In this document: positions 1-13,200 of the stretch, piece after piece
Position numbering within the stretch: the stretch's first letter is position 1
Layout of the letters: each line of letters begins with the position of its first letter
Assembly: GCA_935421135.1 (NCBI GenBank)
Contig: OW285192.1
Coordinates: forward strand, 5,127,501-5,191,500
Length of the DNA stretch: 64,000 nucleotides
Reading direction: 5' to 3'
Origin: Bugulina stolonifera
Lineage: Eukaryota > Bryozoa > Gymnolaemata > Cheilostomatida > Bugulidae
Program-made: the position numbers and the translations under genes
Notes under the pieces: generated by a model
Databases searched by the model: none
What the model was told of the DNA's origin: nothing
Seen by the model: the letters and a program-made list of their open reading frames with translations, nothing else

Positions 1-1094
1 CACAGTTTGCATATTTTGCATAATGCTTGGATGCAAAACTTATAAATAATTTACAAAGGCATACAAGTGACTGGATGCTCTGCATAAGTAACATACTAGG
101 TGTCTCCCGGACCTCTTGGACAGACACGGGTCCCAAATGAAATTCACAAGATGGCCGTCCGACCTAGGCCAGAATGATGGGGTATTGACCTGAGATTTCA
201 CTCGGCCGGATGAAACCATCCCTAGCTCATCGGCATACCTAAATTCTTTGCGCAAAAATGAGCATTTTGCTTTTGGCGCAGGCCGGTGTGTTCGAGACTC
301 TGTGGTGTGTGTGCCGGAAAATATTTTTACAAATTGGCCTTGGTCTAAAACTTTGGTTGCGAAGACACCGTCCTACTGTAGCTGTATCTGTTGACACTAC
401 CCTCTTCTACATATTAGCCTGGGTGCATAGTCTTCAAAACCTTTGACTCCACATGCACTAGTTCACAGTCTATCCTATACGAGCGAAATATACAGTGTAG
501 ATGTATATGTACATGTCCATGCATATACATGTCGCTGTAGCTCTAGCAACAATATATGTTACGTTATGCTATACTCTATGAGTATCTACATGTACTTCAA
601 TGACCATAGAATTGCTATTTTCACTGGGAAAAGCCAAAACTAGATAATAAGGAGTGTATTTCCTAGTGATTGACCATAACTCTAAGTTGTCCTCTCTCAA
701 TTGATTTTGAGAGGGGACAACATGAAAGTTGAAGGAAATGTTGCAGTGCCGAAAATTTAAAATTGTGCAAGTTCAAAAATTTGACGAGTTCATGACTCAA
801 GAGATTTATGCCAATAAGGTAATCAAATAGCAATTGTATGAATTAATATAATATTAATTAAAATTTCATTATGAAGTACATGTGATTGTTAATTACTAAT
901 ATCATCAACAACTGCTAGCAATACTAAATGTAAGTTACTAAAGATAAAATGTGCATTAATGTATTATTTACAAAAAAAATTGAGAATTAACCAAAACACA
1001 GAATAAAAACTGAAAACTTTGTTTATGTTTTTACTCCCAACAATTGTCTAAAATTGATATGAAACCTTTTACAAATGGAGCTGGTTATACATAC
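1..1094. other. Intronic stretch of left receptor gene with a MITE; paralogous to 60.7-61.0 kb
   Basis: No coding exon is recognised here. The first ~100 bases (ATGCTTGGATGCA, AAAACTTATAAAT, GACTGGA) match, in order and on the same strand, the sequence at 60,700-60,830 just upstream of the 60.5-60.7 kb exon. The match resumes after the MITE (CTCTTCTA, TTAGCCTGGG, TAGTCT). This suggests that position 1 lies just upstream of a paralogous exon outside the window. The remainder is AT-rich with no other feature seen. Confidence 0.5.
99..369 (+). mobile_element. MITE family C, copy 1
   Basis: A ~271-bp element bounded by imperfect inverted termini, GGTGTCTCCCGG on the left and CGAAGACACC on the right. 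It shares an internal block (GGCCGGTGTGTTCG, AGCTCATCGGCA) with copies at 35.5, 53.0 and 63.0 kb. It has no coding capacity. The termini and the TA flank of the 53-kb copy suggest a Tc1/mariner-type non-autonomous element. The insertion is absent from the paralogous sequence at 60.8 kb. Confidence 0.65.
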
Positions 1095-1237
1095 CGTAAA
1101 GGTGAATTCACAACCTTTGAATGGATCAGTGCGTGTTTTAGTATATAGAATGATTGGCTTTGGAGATTCGTACTGGCTATAATCGTACTCGCAGTGGTAT
1201 ATCGTAACCTTTGGCGGACCTCCATGTTCATTTGATC
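1095..1237 (-). CDS. Exon, left receptor gene (unassigned beta-rich domain)
   Basis: Acceptor GCTACAG at 1238 and donor ACG|GTATGT; phase 1 to phase 0. It encodes about 47 residues with YHCEYDYSQYE and DPFKGCEFTFT, that is, two cysteines in a beta-rich context. It joins in frame to the exon at 2013-1910. It ends in phase 0, the phase in which the paralogous gene's exon at 60,691 begins. I do not recognise the domain with certainty. Confidence 0.55.
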
Positions 1238-4200
1238 CTGTAGCATGAAACACCTTAGTAATGACAGCAGTTATGGTTGTACTAATTATATAATTATTAT
1301 ACTATATTATATGAGTACTATAATTTTATCCATTGTATATACATCATAGTGCACTACATGATGTTGTATTGCTGTGACTTGTGTCGTCACACTCTGTATA
1401 AATATTCCCATTTCACTGCACTACACTCATTGCATTATTATACCTTGATTTCTCAGTTGTGCAACTTGCATTTGGTATGGTATAGATTTTGGTATGTTCG
1501 TATAATTTTACAGTTTAAACTCTGATGTCTTGGCAATTACACTGATGTATTATGCCAGTTATTTCTGAAATCACCTACTGTACTTGTACACTGTATATAT
1601 TTATGACTTTTCATACATTCATGATCCGACTCCTTTTTGGACCGATTGTAGCTCAGACCCCTTTTGTCTAACACCAACACAACACCGCAATTACATAGAT
1701 ATGCAACCTCATTCTCAACAAAAGTTTTAGGATGTAAGGCTACACAAACTACAATGTAGATAGACAACCATGGTAGCAGTAGTAAACCCTGTCCTCTACT
1801 GGAAATAGCTGCGGAGCTCTTATGTACCGATAATGACTGTATGTCTATTATATAGAGATCTGCACAGACATACTATTATACTACTCATGTGTACATAAGG
1901 TTACATTACTTGCACAATGGTCGGAACGAACTGTCTCATTCTCATCGTTGTTAGTCACCACTGTCACACGTTGAGGCACAAAAGGCACTTGGTCCTCCTG
2001 GTACCCATAGCTTCTAGTGTTAATATGTATACTCTTAGTTCCCTTGCACTAAAAACATGCTAGTATGCAAGTATAAACAAGACAGAAAGTGTTGCCATGC
2101 ACAAGCTTGCAGTTTATTGTAAGAAAGTGACCCTCCAAAGGATACAATAATACTAATAAAATAAAGCAAAAGATATTACTAAATTCTTCAGCCTAAAATT
2201 GTTAAGTTTGATATTGCAGGCGCTCAAAAGTTATTTATCGCAGTGCAGAGACATATTCACCTAGTTTTTCTCTTCTGGGTGGTAGAGGAAAAATAAATGA
2301 ATTGTAAAATATGTTGATGCAAATTTGTATTACCATCAATAGCTTTTGAGTGTCATTGTTTAACATACTGCAAGAGCAAAATATGCCACACAGGTAACAA
2401 GGCTGAGCTCAGCAACCTAGCTTTTGGTCTAGTTAGTTATATTCATAATAGACACATTCAGTGTCAGAAGTGGAACCCAATGTAGTGGATACACAGGCTC
2501 AAGTCTGGAGGTAGTTGTCCTGTGCCTACTCAAATCTACCTCTTCTCCTCCAGCACTGGATTTATGGTAAATACGCAGGGAACTCAATTGTGCGCAAATG
2601 TTTATTCAAGTTGATTTTACTTTCATACACATTTATAGACATGGGCAAATTGGTGTTTGCATGCAATTAGTCTACTCATTCTTGCATACCCAATGAGTAC
2701 TACAAATTTATAAATTGCTAGGGGTCTAAGCACATAACACTGAATAAGATACCAAATAGTCATCTATCCAGGTCCTGTGTGTAGACCCAAATCAGTTTTT
2801 ATACATCTCTTATGCTATCACTGACCGTATGCCCTTATTCAAAAAGTTGTCCAAATAACATAGTACTCAACTGTGCCAGATGCATCACTGATCTCTGTAT
2901 GTCCATCAACCATGTGATTGGGTAGAACAGAAGTTCTTGCTAATGAGGTTGAAAGTATATCCTTTTTAAAGGCAATGGAAACAAGTGACACTTTAATCTC
3001 GGCTATGCGCATATTGAAGTTACTAGATCCATGGTGCTTGTTGTGTCGTATCAGTAACACATGACTCCCAGCTATTGACGGCTTTATTTTATTCACTAAA
3101 ACAAGAAATGTTACGTGGTGTAGAGAAAAGTCTGGTAACAGGTATTGTTATGATTGTCGGTAGCTCCTCTCACTATAGTTTCATAAGGTCAGAATAGAAC
3201 CGAGTTATACAGGACTCGCTATTATTTATATAACTTCACTCTATCGAAGCAGGCCAATAGTTCAGTTCATATGTGGTAAGTGCTGAAGAGGTGCCCCATC
3301 TCCACCTTGAAAAAGTGCAGATCTCTTTACACCATTGCTTTCTTTCCTTAGAAGGTAAAGCCGGTATGTTTTTTATTTTGGAAATGTTTTGCATATGCCA
3401 CAACCTTTGGCTGGGTCTTGTTGCCACATCTTAAGTTTATCAATAGGGTCAGATATTTTTAGCCAGTAGTATCAGGCAAACAGGTAGTGTATGGTATCAA
3501 AGCATGATGATCATATAGTCAATTGTACTACATGCAGTATAAACTAGATGAAAAATACAAGTACAATAAGTAGTATATATTGTACAATGTATGTGGAAAT
3601 GTCAATACCAACAGGTGATATGATAAGTTCACAGCATTTTTCTATCGTAATCTCACCAATAATTTCTACCAAAAATGAATGAAATTTATTTTAAAGTTTT
3701 CTGTCAGATCCTCCGATAGCCACAATTGACCTGTGTACCAAATGATGTAGATTTTGGGGTAGGGCAACATGCAACTAGTTTCCACCATTGCCTGAATGCG
3801 CTTATTCATATATGCAATTATTATATCATTGCTGCAACAATAGGATTTATTTATGTAGTCATTATTCACTCACCAACTAGAGGTTCAAATGTCTTTCCAA
3901 AGTGAATGCTTACTCTGTAAGGGCTGTCCGTCTCGTTTAGTTGATAGGTCTTACGTAATGAGGATATCTCATCAAAATCCATCAAAAATGAGGGAGTCTC
4001 AGTACCACCACAAGGAATGTATTTACTCACATCGTTAGCACCTGAAGCTATAATAACATAAACTACATTGTATACTAGAATACATATTCATTTATAATTA
4101 GTGGTGCAAATTAGTTTAATACAGCACAGTAGAATATTTTAATGGTCATGTATAACTCTGATCCAGCCTCCTGACTACATGACACTATCTATATGTATAT

Positions 4201-7200
4201 ATCTCGCATTACACTTGCTTGCATTAATTGTCTACGTAGTAAAATGTTACTCACCTGTATATACTTATAATATACGTTACTGAGCAATTATGTCCTTTTT
4301 ATACCCATGTAAAGAGGCCTGGCCTCTCAGAATTGCCTGATATTGATTTTGTACATGATCTACATGGTTTTAAGCATCTTTTGTAGAATCCGAACTATTT
4401 TGGGTCGGCCATCGGGCTTCGGGCCGCCATACCGTTGAACAATCTCCAGACGACACTACGTCGTCTTTTTACGACACCACGTCGGCCTTTTTGCGAGAAA
4501 ACTTCCTCTGGAAGTTCTTATAATATATAAGGCACATTTTTTTTATGTTTGTTGTCTCAGTTCAAGCTTGGATACAGAGACTTTCACTTCGTAGATAGGT
4601 CGTTCCAGTTGTCAAGGTCTTCGACCTTGCCTCCCGAACCACCTTCTAGGTCGGATCACTCTCTTTCGCAGTATAGTAAACAAGCATCGAGTTGGGACCA
4701 TATGAGTCGTCTTGAGCAGTTATTTGACTACTGGTCCCTGTTGATCTTTCATGCAATAAGAAGACCACTCATGGGCTCTTTATTTTTGGACAGGAGAATA
4801 GTCTTAGGACGACAGCACAACCCCCAAAAAGCCATTACAATATTTACTGAGACTACCTGCAAGTAGCATGTAATCTACCTGGTAGACAGTTGGGGCCTTT
4901 CATCTACGCCTGCACTAAGTAACAAATAAGGGCTTGTTCTGTACTTGTTCTGGTTGTTCCCAAACAAAGTTGACTAACCTCATTGCAGAGCGCCATAGGT
5001 TTGTGTAAGCTAGGAGCTTACATTTACGTGGAGCACCATGTAAATGTAGATTTGATAATCCTAAATACACTTTACTGGCCTCAATTTGAATTGTTTATTA
5101 CATCTATTTGTCTGTTAAATTTCAAATCTTCTTGCATTGTGACTCCGAGGTATTGGGTTTTTCTGCTCTAGCTGAGCTGTATTTTTTCCAACTTGTGTAA
5201 TAGTTTGAGGGGCTAGATCGCAAGTGGGGTGACATTGTACTTTATACTATAATTTTAATTGTAGTAGTTGGTCAGAATAACCATTTCCAGTAGCGTTTAT
5301 TGTAATAAATGTGCTGCATCCCTATCTAATAGTGTAGAGAATAAGCCCAGTGATAGTTATTTAGTTCACTGTGGTGAGACGATGCACAACATAATCATTA
5401 TCTATGCTATTAGTCTATAACTTACGTGCATCCCATATGCTGACGCCAGCAATACTTCCATCAAATTCACTCCCCAAGAGATGTAGTGTGCTGCCTGATG
5501 GTATTTTGTGCAATGCTCTGAAAACCGGGTCATCTCGAAGCTGTTCTTTGAATATGTCTTTAGATAGCTGGGCCTGGTCCCAGTATACCGCTAAAATGTT
5601 TATCAAACTTGGAGAACCATTTCTCAAAACTTCAGCTAATAGGATTAGCTTTACAAACACAAAATACAATGTGTTATAACATAGAGAAGTTTTTATGTAA
5701 AAGTTTATAGTATTATTATATCTTTTGCCCAGCCTTTCTGTATGTAGATAAAGATGATGTTTGCTAATCTGCCTTTGTAAGATACCTGCATTGTTAGCTT
5801 AAATTTATCAGTAAAGCAGCCAAAGATCAGACATTTATGTAGAGAATATTCATAATTAAACTAACAAACAAACCTTGATATCCACTAACGATGCTCACCG
5901 CAAAAAAAATAAGGAGAAAACGGAAAGTGGATAAGAAGAGGGACACAAGTTCATTCTTGGACTAGGGCTTGGACTAGATTGACTAAAGACAACCTTATAA
6001 TTATTGTAGTGAACTGTCTTTAGAATCTGAATATTGAATAATTAACTGACTGGCTGAAGTTGAATGTGCCATGCTGTAAATACTCAATAACAATTATGTA
6101 CAATGTACATTTTTGTATATTTATGTTTTGTATAATTTTCCTCTAAGGGCTGAGAGCCAAGTTTTTATATTATCTATTAAATAAATGGGAGTAAAAAATT
6201 ACTCCACTTTCAATGTATTATTATGTCACAGTCTTCTGCCTTCTGCCTTCTGCATTATGTCCTAGTCTGTGCCTGAGGTCTTCAATGAAATACATGTAAA
6301 TAATCAATTGAGCGTTAATTGTAGGTCGATGATTCATCAGTTTCTTAGGCTGATGGATGGAGCTTATTTTATATAAAAATTCACCACGCGTACAAATGTA
6401 TTATTTTTCTGCTTCTTTGAGTTGAAATTAGATAACAATCTAATATGCTTTGCATTTTTAATAAAACTTTGTAGGTTGAAACCTGATTGAAGGACTAGCG
6501 ATGATGAATCCTAGATTATTTTTCCCAAAAATATGAAGAAAAATATTCTCATGAGTCTCATGGCTATCAGGGTACAGTAAGGATGTTTTATAGAAGGGAA
6601 CAAATAGTGTTAATTTGATTATTATTATTAAGGAAGGAAGTTTATGTCATGGGAGAAAGCTGTTTGGCATGCATTAAAGAACGAAGAAGTCCCCACCCAA
6701 CCACTGTACCCAACAGACTCGCTGGAGAGACCTGCTTAAATACTGTACAGGTACGGATTTGTTTGGAAAAAAGCTACATAAACTTCCTAATTTAGTTTTA
6801 AAAAAATGGATTGAAGAGAGTAATTTAGAAAATCAAACAGAAAACGAGATAGTAAAAATTTGTGACTTATGATCACAAGACTTTGAGCCTGTAGAACCCT
6901 GTTCTGTTTCAAAGGAGGGGGGGACTGATTCGATGGAGAAGTACGCTATCAACCATCAAACCAGCAGCCCACATTTAAACCTCTCTCACGCTTACAGACG
7001 ATCTCTCCTACTTTTTCTCAGCTGATGGGCTAATGGGTTTTTCTAGTATTTGCTCCAAAGCCTACTCCCTTCATACATTCTATATGTGTAATGTATCAAA
7101 TTACTCCTGCAAATCAACTTACCTATTGCATACTGTGATGTGGTATTTGACATTTCTATACAAGCAACACATAGCTGATGCCACAGAGTAATGGTCTTTG

Positions 7201-10200
7201 GAGTCAATATTTCTGCTAATTTATTACCCATTTGAAGGTACAATGTACCCTTTCCGTGTATGAATATCTTTAATCCTAAAATTTCACAAGACGTGTTGTT
7301 GTAGGAAATGTGCAATGAAAGATGTTTGGTATTGTCCGATGTAGACTAGTATCTTTATGAGCTTTTGAGCAATATTCAATCCTTTGACTTGGCCAACCTG
7401 CAGTAATTCCATTGCTAAAGCACGCTTGTGTTTCCCAAAGTCGTTGGTCAAACTCAACTGCCCTTGACCTTCGGATAACGGAGATACATTTAACATTGCA
7501 ATATCAAATGGATTTGTGTCAGAATAAGATTATGTAATTAACTCACTCAATTTCTCGCTTTGATCTTTGAGTTCAACAATTGTTTGTTCTGTATTGAAAG
7601 AGAGAGTGAAGACTCTCATCCAAAGACACAATGTCCAGGTAATCATAGCTGGAAGTGTAGTTAGTGGTACTATGGGTAGAGAGTGAGTACTAGTTGATGC
7701 ACTCTTATTGTGAGTGACTGTCTGGAAGTTACCGCAATCAATTGGCTCTAAAGTAATAATTCAGACACAATAAGAGTCTGTGAACACATAATTACATGAG
7801 ATTAAGAGTTTCACTTGAATCTAAACCACAGATAAGAAATAATTCATCAGGCAATTAGGTTAAAACAGTGCTCGAATTGTGATGATAAGAAGGGAGGAGA
7901 GAGTGAAAGACCGAGAGAGTAGCCTGCAGCTGGTAAAGGGACATTTTGAAAAAACAGTTCAAAACTGTATAGATTACATTTGAAGAACACAACTCACAGT
8001 AGTTTTAGTGTTCTACATTAAAGTCTTCGAAAATTGTACTAGTTCATAAAAATATGAGACTATTTTCATTATCCGAACATAGCTTGAGCGTTCAGGCGTG
8101 ACTAATGCTTGCTGTGAAGGGAAATCTCCCTTATTAACCATAAATATTACTACCAGGCACGCCTAACGTTATCCAGGTAGCTAGCGCTATAGTATTGAAT
8201 AAAATAAATTGTTATCGCCGCAGATTACTATATTATAAGCTTGCATGGTGCAATACTCGAATATGCCTAATAGCTGTAGTAAAAATAAAAAATGGTTGAA
8301 ATCTGGGGGTTGGGTTTTCGAACTGTCCGGCTGCAAATTTCCTGTACCTCTAGCAAATATAATGAATTTTAATAGAAGGAATGGAGAGGGTTGCAGGAAA
8401 TTAGAGACTGACTGAAAGAGATTGTGCTCTGTGACTGTGAAAAGAAATCATTTTGTCTTCTACTTTGCAAGTCATATTGTATAGTACATGTGACTAACAA
8501 TACTGAAACATCATACTGGTACACTTACCTCTGATTAAACACCGAAAGTAAATATGAAAAGTGGCTCCACTTATGTCCTGTTTTGTACCACATTTCTCAT
8601 CCGCCAAGTAGCCATACTTGATGTTTGCCTGAACAGCATATGCTGTGAAGTATTGGAACACTGACCTTGCCTTTTCTGTCATATTGGAAGTGCAACCATT
8701 GTCCTATACAAAAATATATTCTATTATAATATACATATTTCTGCACTGAGGGTATTTTTTGTGAGTAGCCCAGGACTTACATGTAGTTCATCACCTGGGG
8801 GTGGATGGTAATAGCCAATCCCTAGCTAGGGTTTAAACACAAGGCTCTAAGGCACATAATCACCTAGCCCAGCAGACACAGATATTCTCCACAGCGATTG
8901 ACTATGATATGCAGTAAGTCTCAATTTCACCATGAGATTATTTCTTAGAGACACTATTTTTACTTTCATGTATTATCCAGCTAATTTGAATAAGCATAGA
9001 TTGCTGTTATTACCACCAAACTTTTCATAAGGTATTGCTGGCACTCTAAGTTTTTGCTCTGTTATTGACAGGATTATTATTTCATCTGTCACTGCAGACA
9101 GCTGAAGTTGATGCATAGCACTAGTCTACTTATTCTGGTGATCCATGTTTTAGGCTAGGATTAATTTAAACTGAGGGATGTCTATACTGACTTCACTATA
9201 TAATATGGTCCTACATGTATATAGTGACGTATGCTGCTAAGTCAAATTAAATAACATGGCATCTTTTAATATTACAATGTAGCATAATATTATCTAACTA
9301 AACCAACCAACGACCAGTAGGCTAGCATAACGTCTATTTGCCACATAGAGATCACACAGCTGACAGCCATTAGTGTTCCTTGGTCTACTTCAATAATGTA
9401 GTCTGTAAAAATTAACACAAACTAGTTTCAGTATTGCAAGAAGAATCTAATACACTGTATAATATCTACAGTACTAACATGTACATGTACATGTATAATG
9501 TATGTGGATGTTTCCACCGCCTCTTGAACTAGCCGAGGTTGTAACGTCTGCAAGGAAGTATCAAACAATAATAAAGAGATTCTAGGAGAAAGAGAGAACA
9601 GCACCATTAGACTTCAGACACCAATTGTTTAGCATGTGACAAGAAGAAAGGGAGGAAACCCAAGGTGAGTGTTTGGTTCTCACAGGTCTCCCCAACAGCA
9701 GCTCTACTGGACTCTTTTCACTCCCTTATGATGTCATGTGAACTAGCGCAAGCCAATTTTTTTTGTCTCCTTCCTTATCCTACATCCTCTTTTTCATCCT
9801 CACTGACGTTTTGACCAAGCCACTGCTCTCAGGAGAATGGCGACTACTCAACACCAGCCAAATCTTCCACTCTGCAGCAAACGTTTTAGATCTTCCCTAA
9901 TAATTATATGTAGCACTCCCCATTATTGCTCTCCAGTGTTTTTGTATCTCCATCTTGCTATGAAAGTAGCTAGCCTAGTCATAAGGACTCATTACTTTCT
10001 TCTTGAACTTCTGCAGCATGAGGATTTATACCTCTTTTATTTTTCTTGGTATATGCATATCTCTACTCTATCTCCTGAATCCTCTTTTACCTTGGTTATT
10101 ATAGCTGCTGCATTTTTCTCTATTTAAAGCTCTGAGATCTTTGTCATATTATGACTTTTGCAGCCTCCGGCAATGTGCCCTTGCATTAATATCGATAACA

Positions 10201-13200
10201 CGATTCCTGTGAGCATGACCTGGAGAAATTCTTCATGCTTCTTTATTGGTGGCATTTTCCTCTATACTAATGCCTTCCTCCTCTCTGGCTCTCTGCTGCC
10301 GCTAACTTTAAGCCCCACCATCTGCTTTATGGTCCTTAAAACTAACTCATATTATTTCACCATGTCACTGTTGCATCTGCCATTTTGAAACCCGAGATAA
10401 AAGCAGTGTAGTTTCAGTTCTTCTTGAAGAAGACCTGTGGTGATCATGTGCAAAGAGATATTTTCACTAATCTCTCCAAACTTTTACTGTACAGTAAAAG
10501 TTCGGAGAGATTAGTGAGAAGAGTGGAAGATTTGGCTGGTGTTGAGTAGTCGCCATTCTCCTGAGAGCAGTGGCTTGGTCGAAACATCAGTGAGGATGAA
10601 AAAGAGGATACGGGAAAAGGAAAGAGGCAAAAATTGGCTTGCGCTAGTTCACATGACAACATCATAAGGAAGTGAAAAGAGTCCAGTAGAGCTGCTGTTG
10701 GGGAGACCTGTGAGAACCAAACACTCACCAGCAACGAATGATGTAACAGTAAGAGAGTTCAAAGTGGTTGACACGAAGTTACAGTGTAAAGAATAAGCAG
10801 CAGACTATAATATTTATAATATGACAATGATATCAGTGGTGCTAAACACAATTCTTTAATTAGTGATGTATTTTTGTGACTGGCTGTGTAGCTCAGGCGT
10901 AGCCGTACAACACATAGACCGATGTCCTGGAGAGAAGGAGTCAGAACTGGCTGACCAGGCAAGAGGGGGTTAGGGCTAAAGAGAGTGAGCAGATCCAACC
11001 GACACACGGTAGACACACTTCGAGGTAATGGGGTAATGGGAGGAACACCCAGGGCTCAAAGGTACCGTCGAAGCTCTCAGAGTCAGTGTGTATACCCTGA
11101 GGTGTGGTATTGACTCCTATAGCTACTGTAGGCTGGATTGGCAGGAGCAGGGCCTGCAGCTGTGGGAAGGGGTTGTATTGGAACTGATTTTCATATATAA
11201 GTAGCAAAAGCTTTATTCCAGTTCAGTTGTTAGCAGGCTGTTGTTCAAGAAGGTTATCTTGCTGAACTGAACTTATAGTCTCTTACTGTTTACCGCTAAT
11301 GGGTATCAGGCACTCTTCCTTGATCTACAGTCTTTTCAAGTACTGTCCTATGACTAGTACCTAGGACTCAGCAGTCCGACCTGTCCCTACAGCAGTAGGT
11401 CTGACTCCTGCTAGTTCTATCTGTTACAAAAGCCGCTTGCATACCTCCAAGGACAATGACAGCACCTTCGAAGCCCGGGAGCCTCTTTGTGTCACCCCCA
11501 TTACCTTGCCGTGTGTTTACAGTGGCAGTTGGACCTGCTTACTCTCTCCCTCTATCTCTAGCGCCCCCTCTCTTGTACTCTGATCTGTATGTTGGATAGT
11601 TGCACCTCAGTTACCCAGCCAGAAATAGCAGTATTACACTATATCAGACCTACCATTGTGATTGAATGGTTGTTCATAGTTTGCGCCAAACAAAGCTACA
11701 CTGCTACGTGATTGGTAGCAGATATTTGTGATAAACTCATTGATTCTCTCATCACATTGATCTCCATGTGGCTTTCTACCGGTGTATATGAAATTCACCA
11801 TACCTACAGTGAACACCATTGTAGATTACATCAGTGCAACCAGATAGTGCAACATACATTTGATACAACTTGTACGACATTGTTCAATACTACACTGTAC
11901 AACACTGTGGTGGATATGATACAGGGTTATAGCCTCAAAGACCATGACAATCTAATAATCTCAAGCTAAAATTCTATTTCATGCCTAATCTTAATCTTAT
12001 TATGCAAAGAGTACACGTATATTGTAATGCTTTGTGTGCGGGTATGAGGTACTGCTTCCAGTAACTTTTGGCAAAAATATAACCAGCAGTCAGATTTACA
12101 AATAGTAAAATAATTGCATTGTCAAGTAAATGTAGATAATTGTGTAACATTAAGTATCCGAGGACCAACCTACCTAAGGTCGGCCTCCTAGGTCGGGTCA
12201 AATAGAAAACATTATGAAAGATTACCAATTCACTTAAAGCAAAAAGGTTTACAATTAAGAAGGCAATCGCGGTGCTACATCCATGCAATGGGATACTATT
12301 TTTACAAATATAGACAATGTCAGTGATGAAATGTCCACTTCACCAAGATATTGTGCTTAGCTCTTCCCTTGCAATGCTGGTGTTGCAGTTATGATAACGC
12401 TGCATAATAGCGTACATGTACATGTAGTAGCAGTAGTTGCCTTCGTATTATTAGCGATCTACATGTACGTATTGTAAGCTATCATATAACAAAAGACGAA
12501 ACGTCTGTGGTCTACGGTCTGCGGTCTGTGGTCTACAGTCTGCGGTCTACGTTCTGCGGTCTGCGGTCTGCGGTTAACGGCTAACTGTCTGCCATCCTCC
12601 AATCAGATATGGGGTCGAAGATTTTATGTTGCAATGTTGCCACTCAGCATCTCGACTCCGGGTGGTGCTAGGACCTTGGGACCGAGTCCCCCTGCATCGC
12701 TGCCGGGGTGGGTCCCTAGCCTTAGGCCCTCGGATCCCACCTAGGTTAGGGTGGGTGCTCGACCCACCCCACCCGCCGAATAACTGTTGGAACTCGGGCT
12801 ATGCCAGCAGCGAAGATCTCCTGGACCCATGATTTACATGTTACAATGCTGCCGGTCAGAATCTCGGCTCCGGGTGGTGCTAGGACCTTGGGACCTGGTC
12901 CACTGACATCGCTGCCGGGCTGGGTCCGTAGCCTTAAGCCCTCATTCCTCACCCAGGGTGGGGTGGGTGCCCGACCCACCCCACCTGACACATTGGTGTT
13001 GGCACTGGGGCTGTTGACTTGAAGTTGTCTTCTTAATGCAAGGGAGCGCAACTCCTCATGGAATCATTGTAACATGCCTGTGCCAGCAGAGGTCATGCAC
13101 ATGCATGACCACAGTACATAAATACAAGCCATCATCACACGCGAGCAAAGTGAGCAACTAATGCAGTGAGGCTTGCAGGCATTGTAAAGCTAATTGTAGT

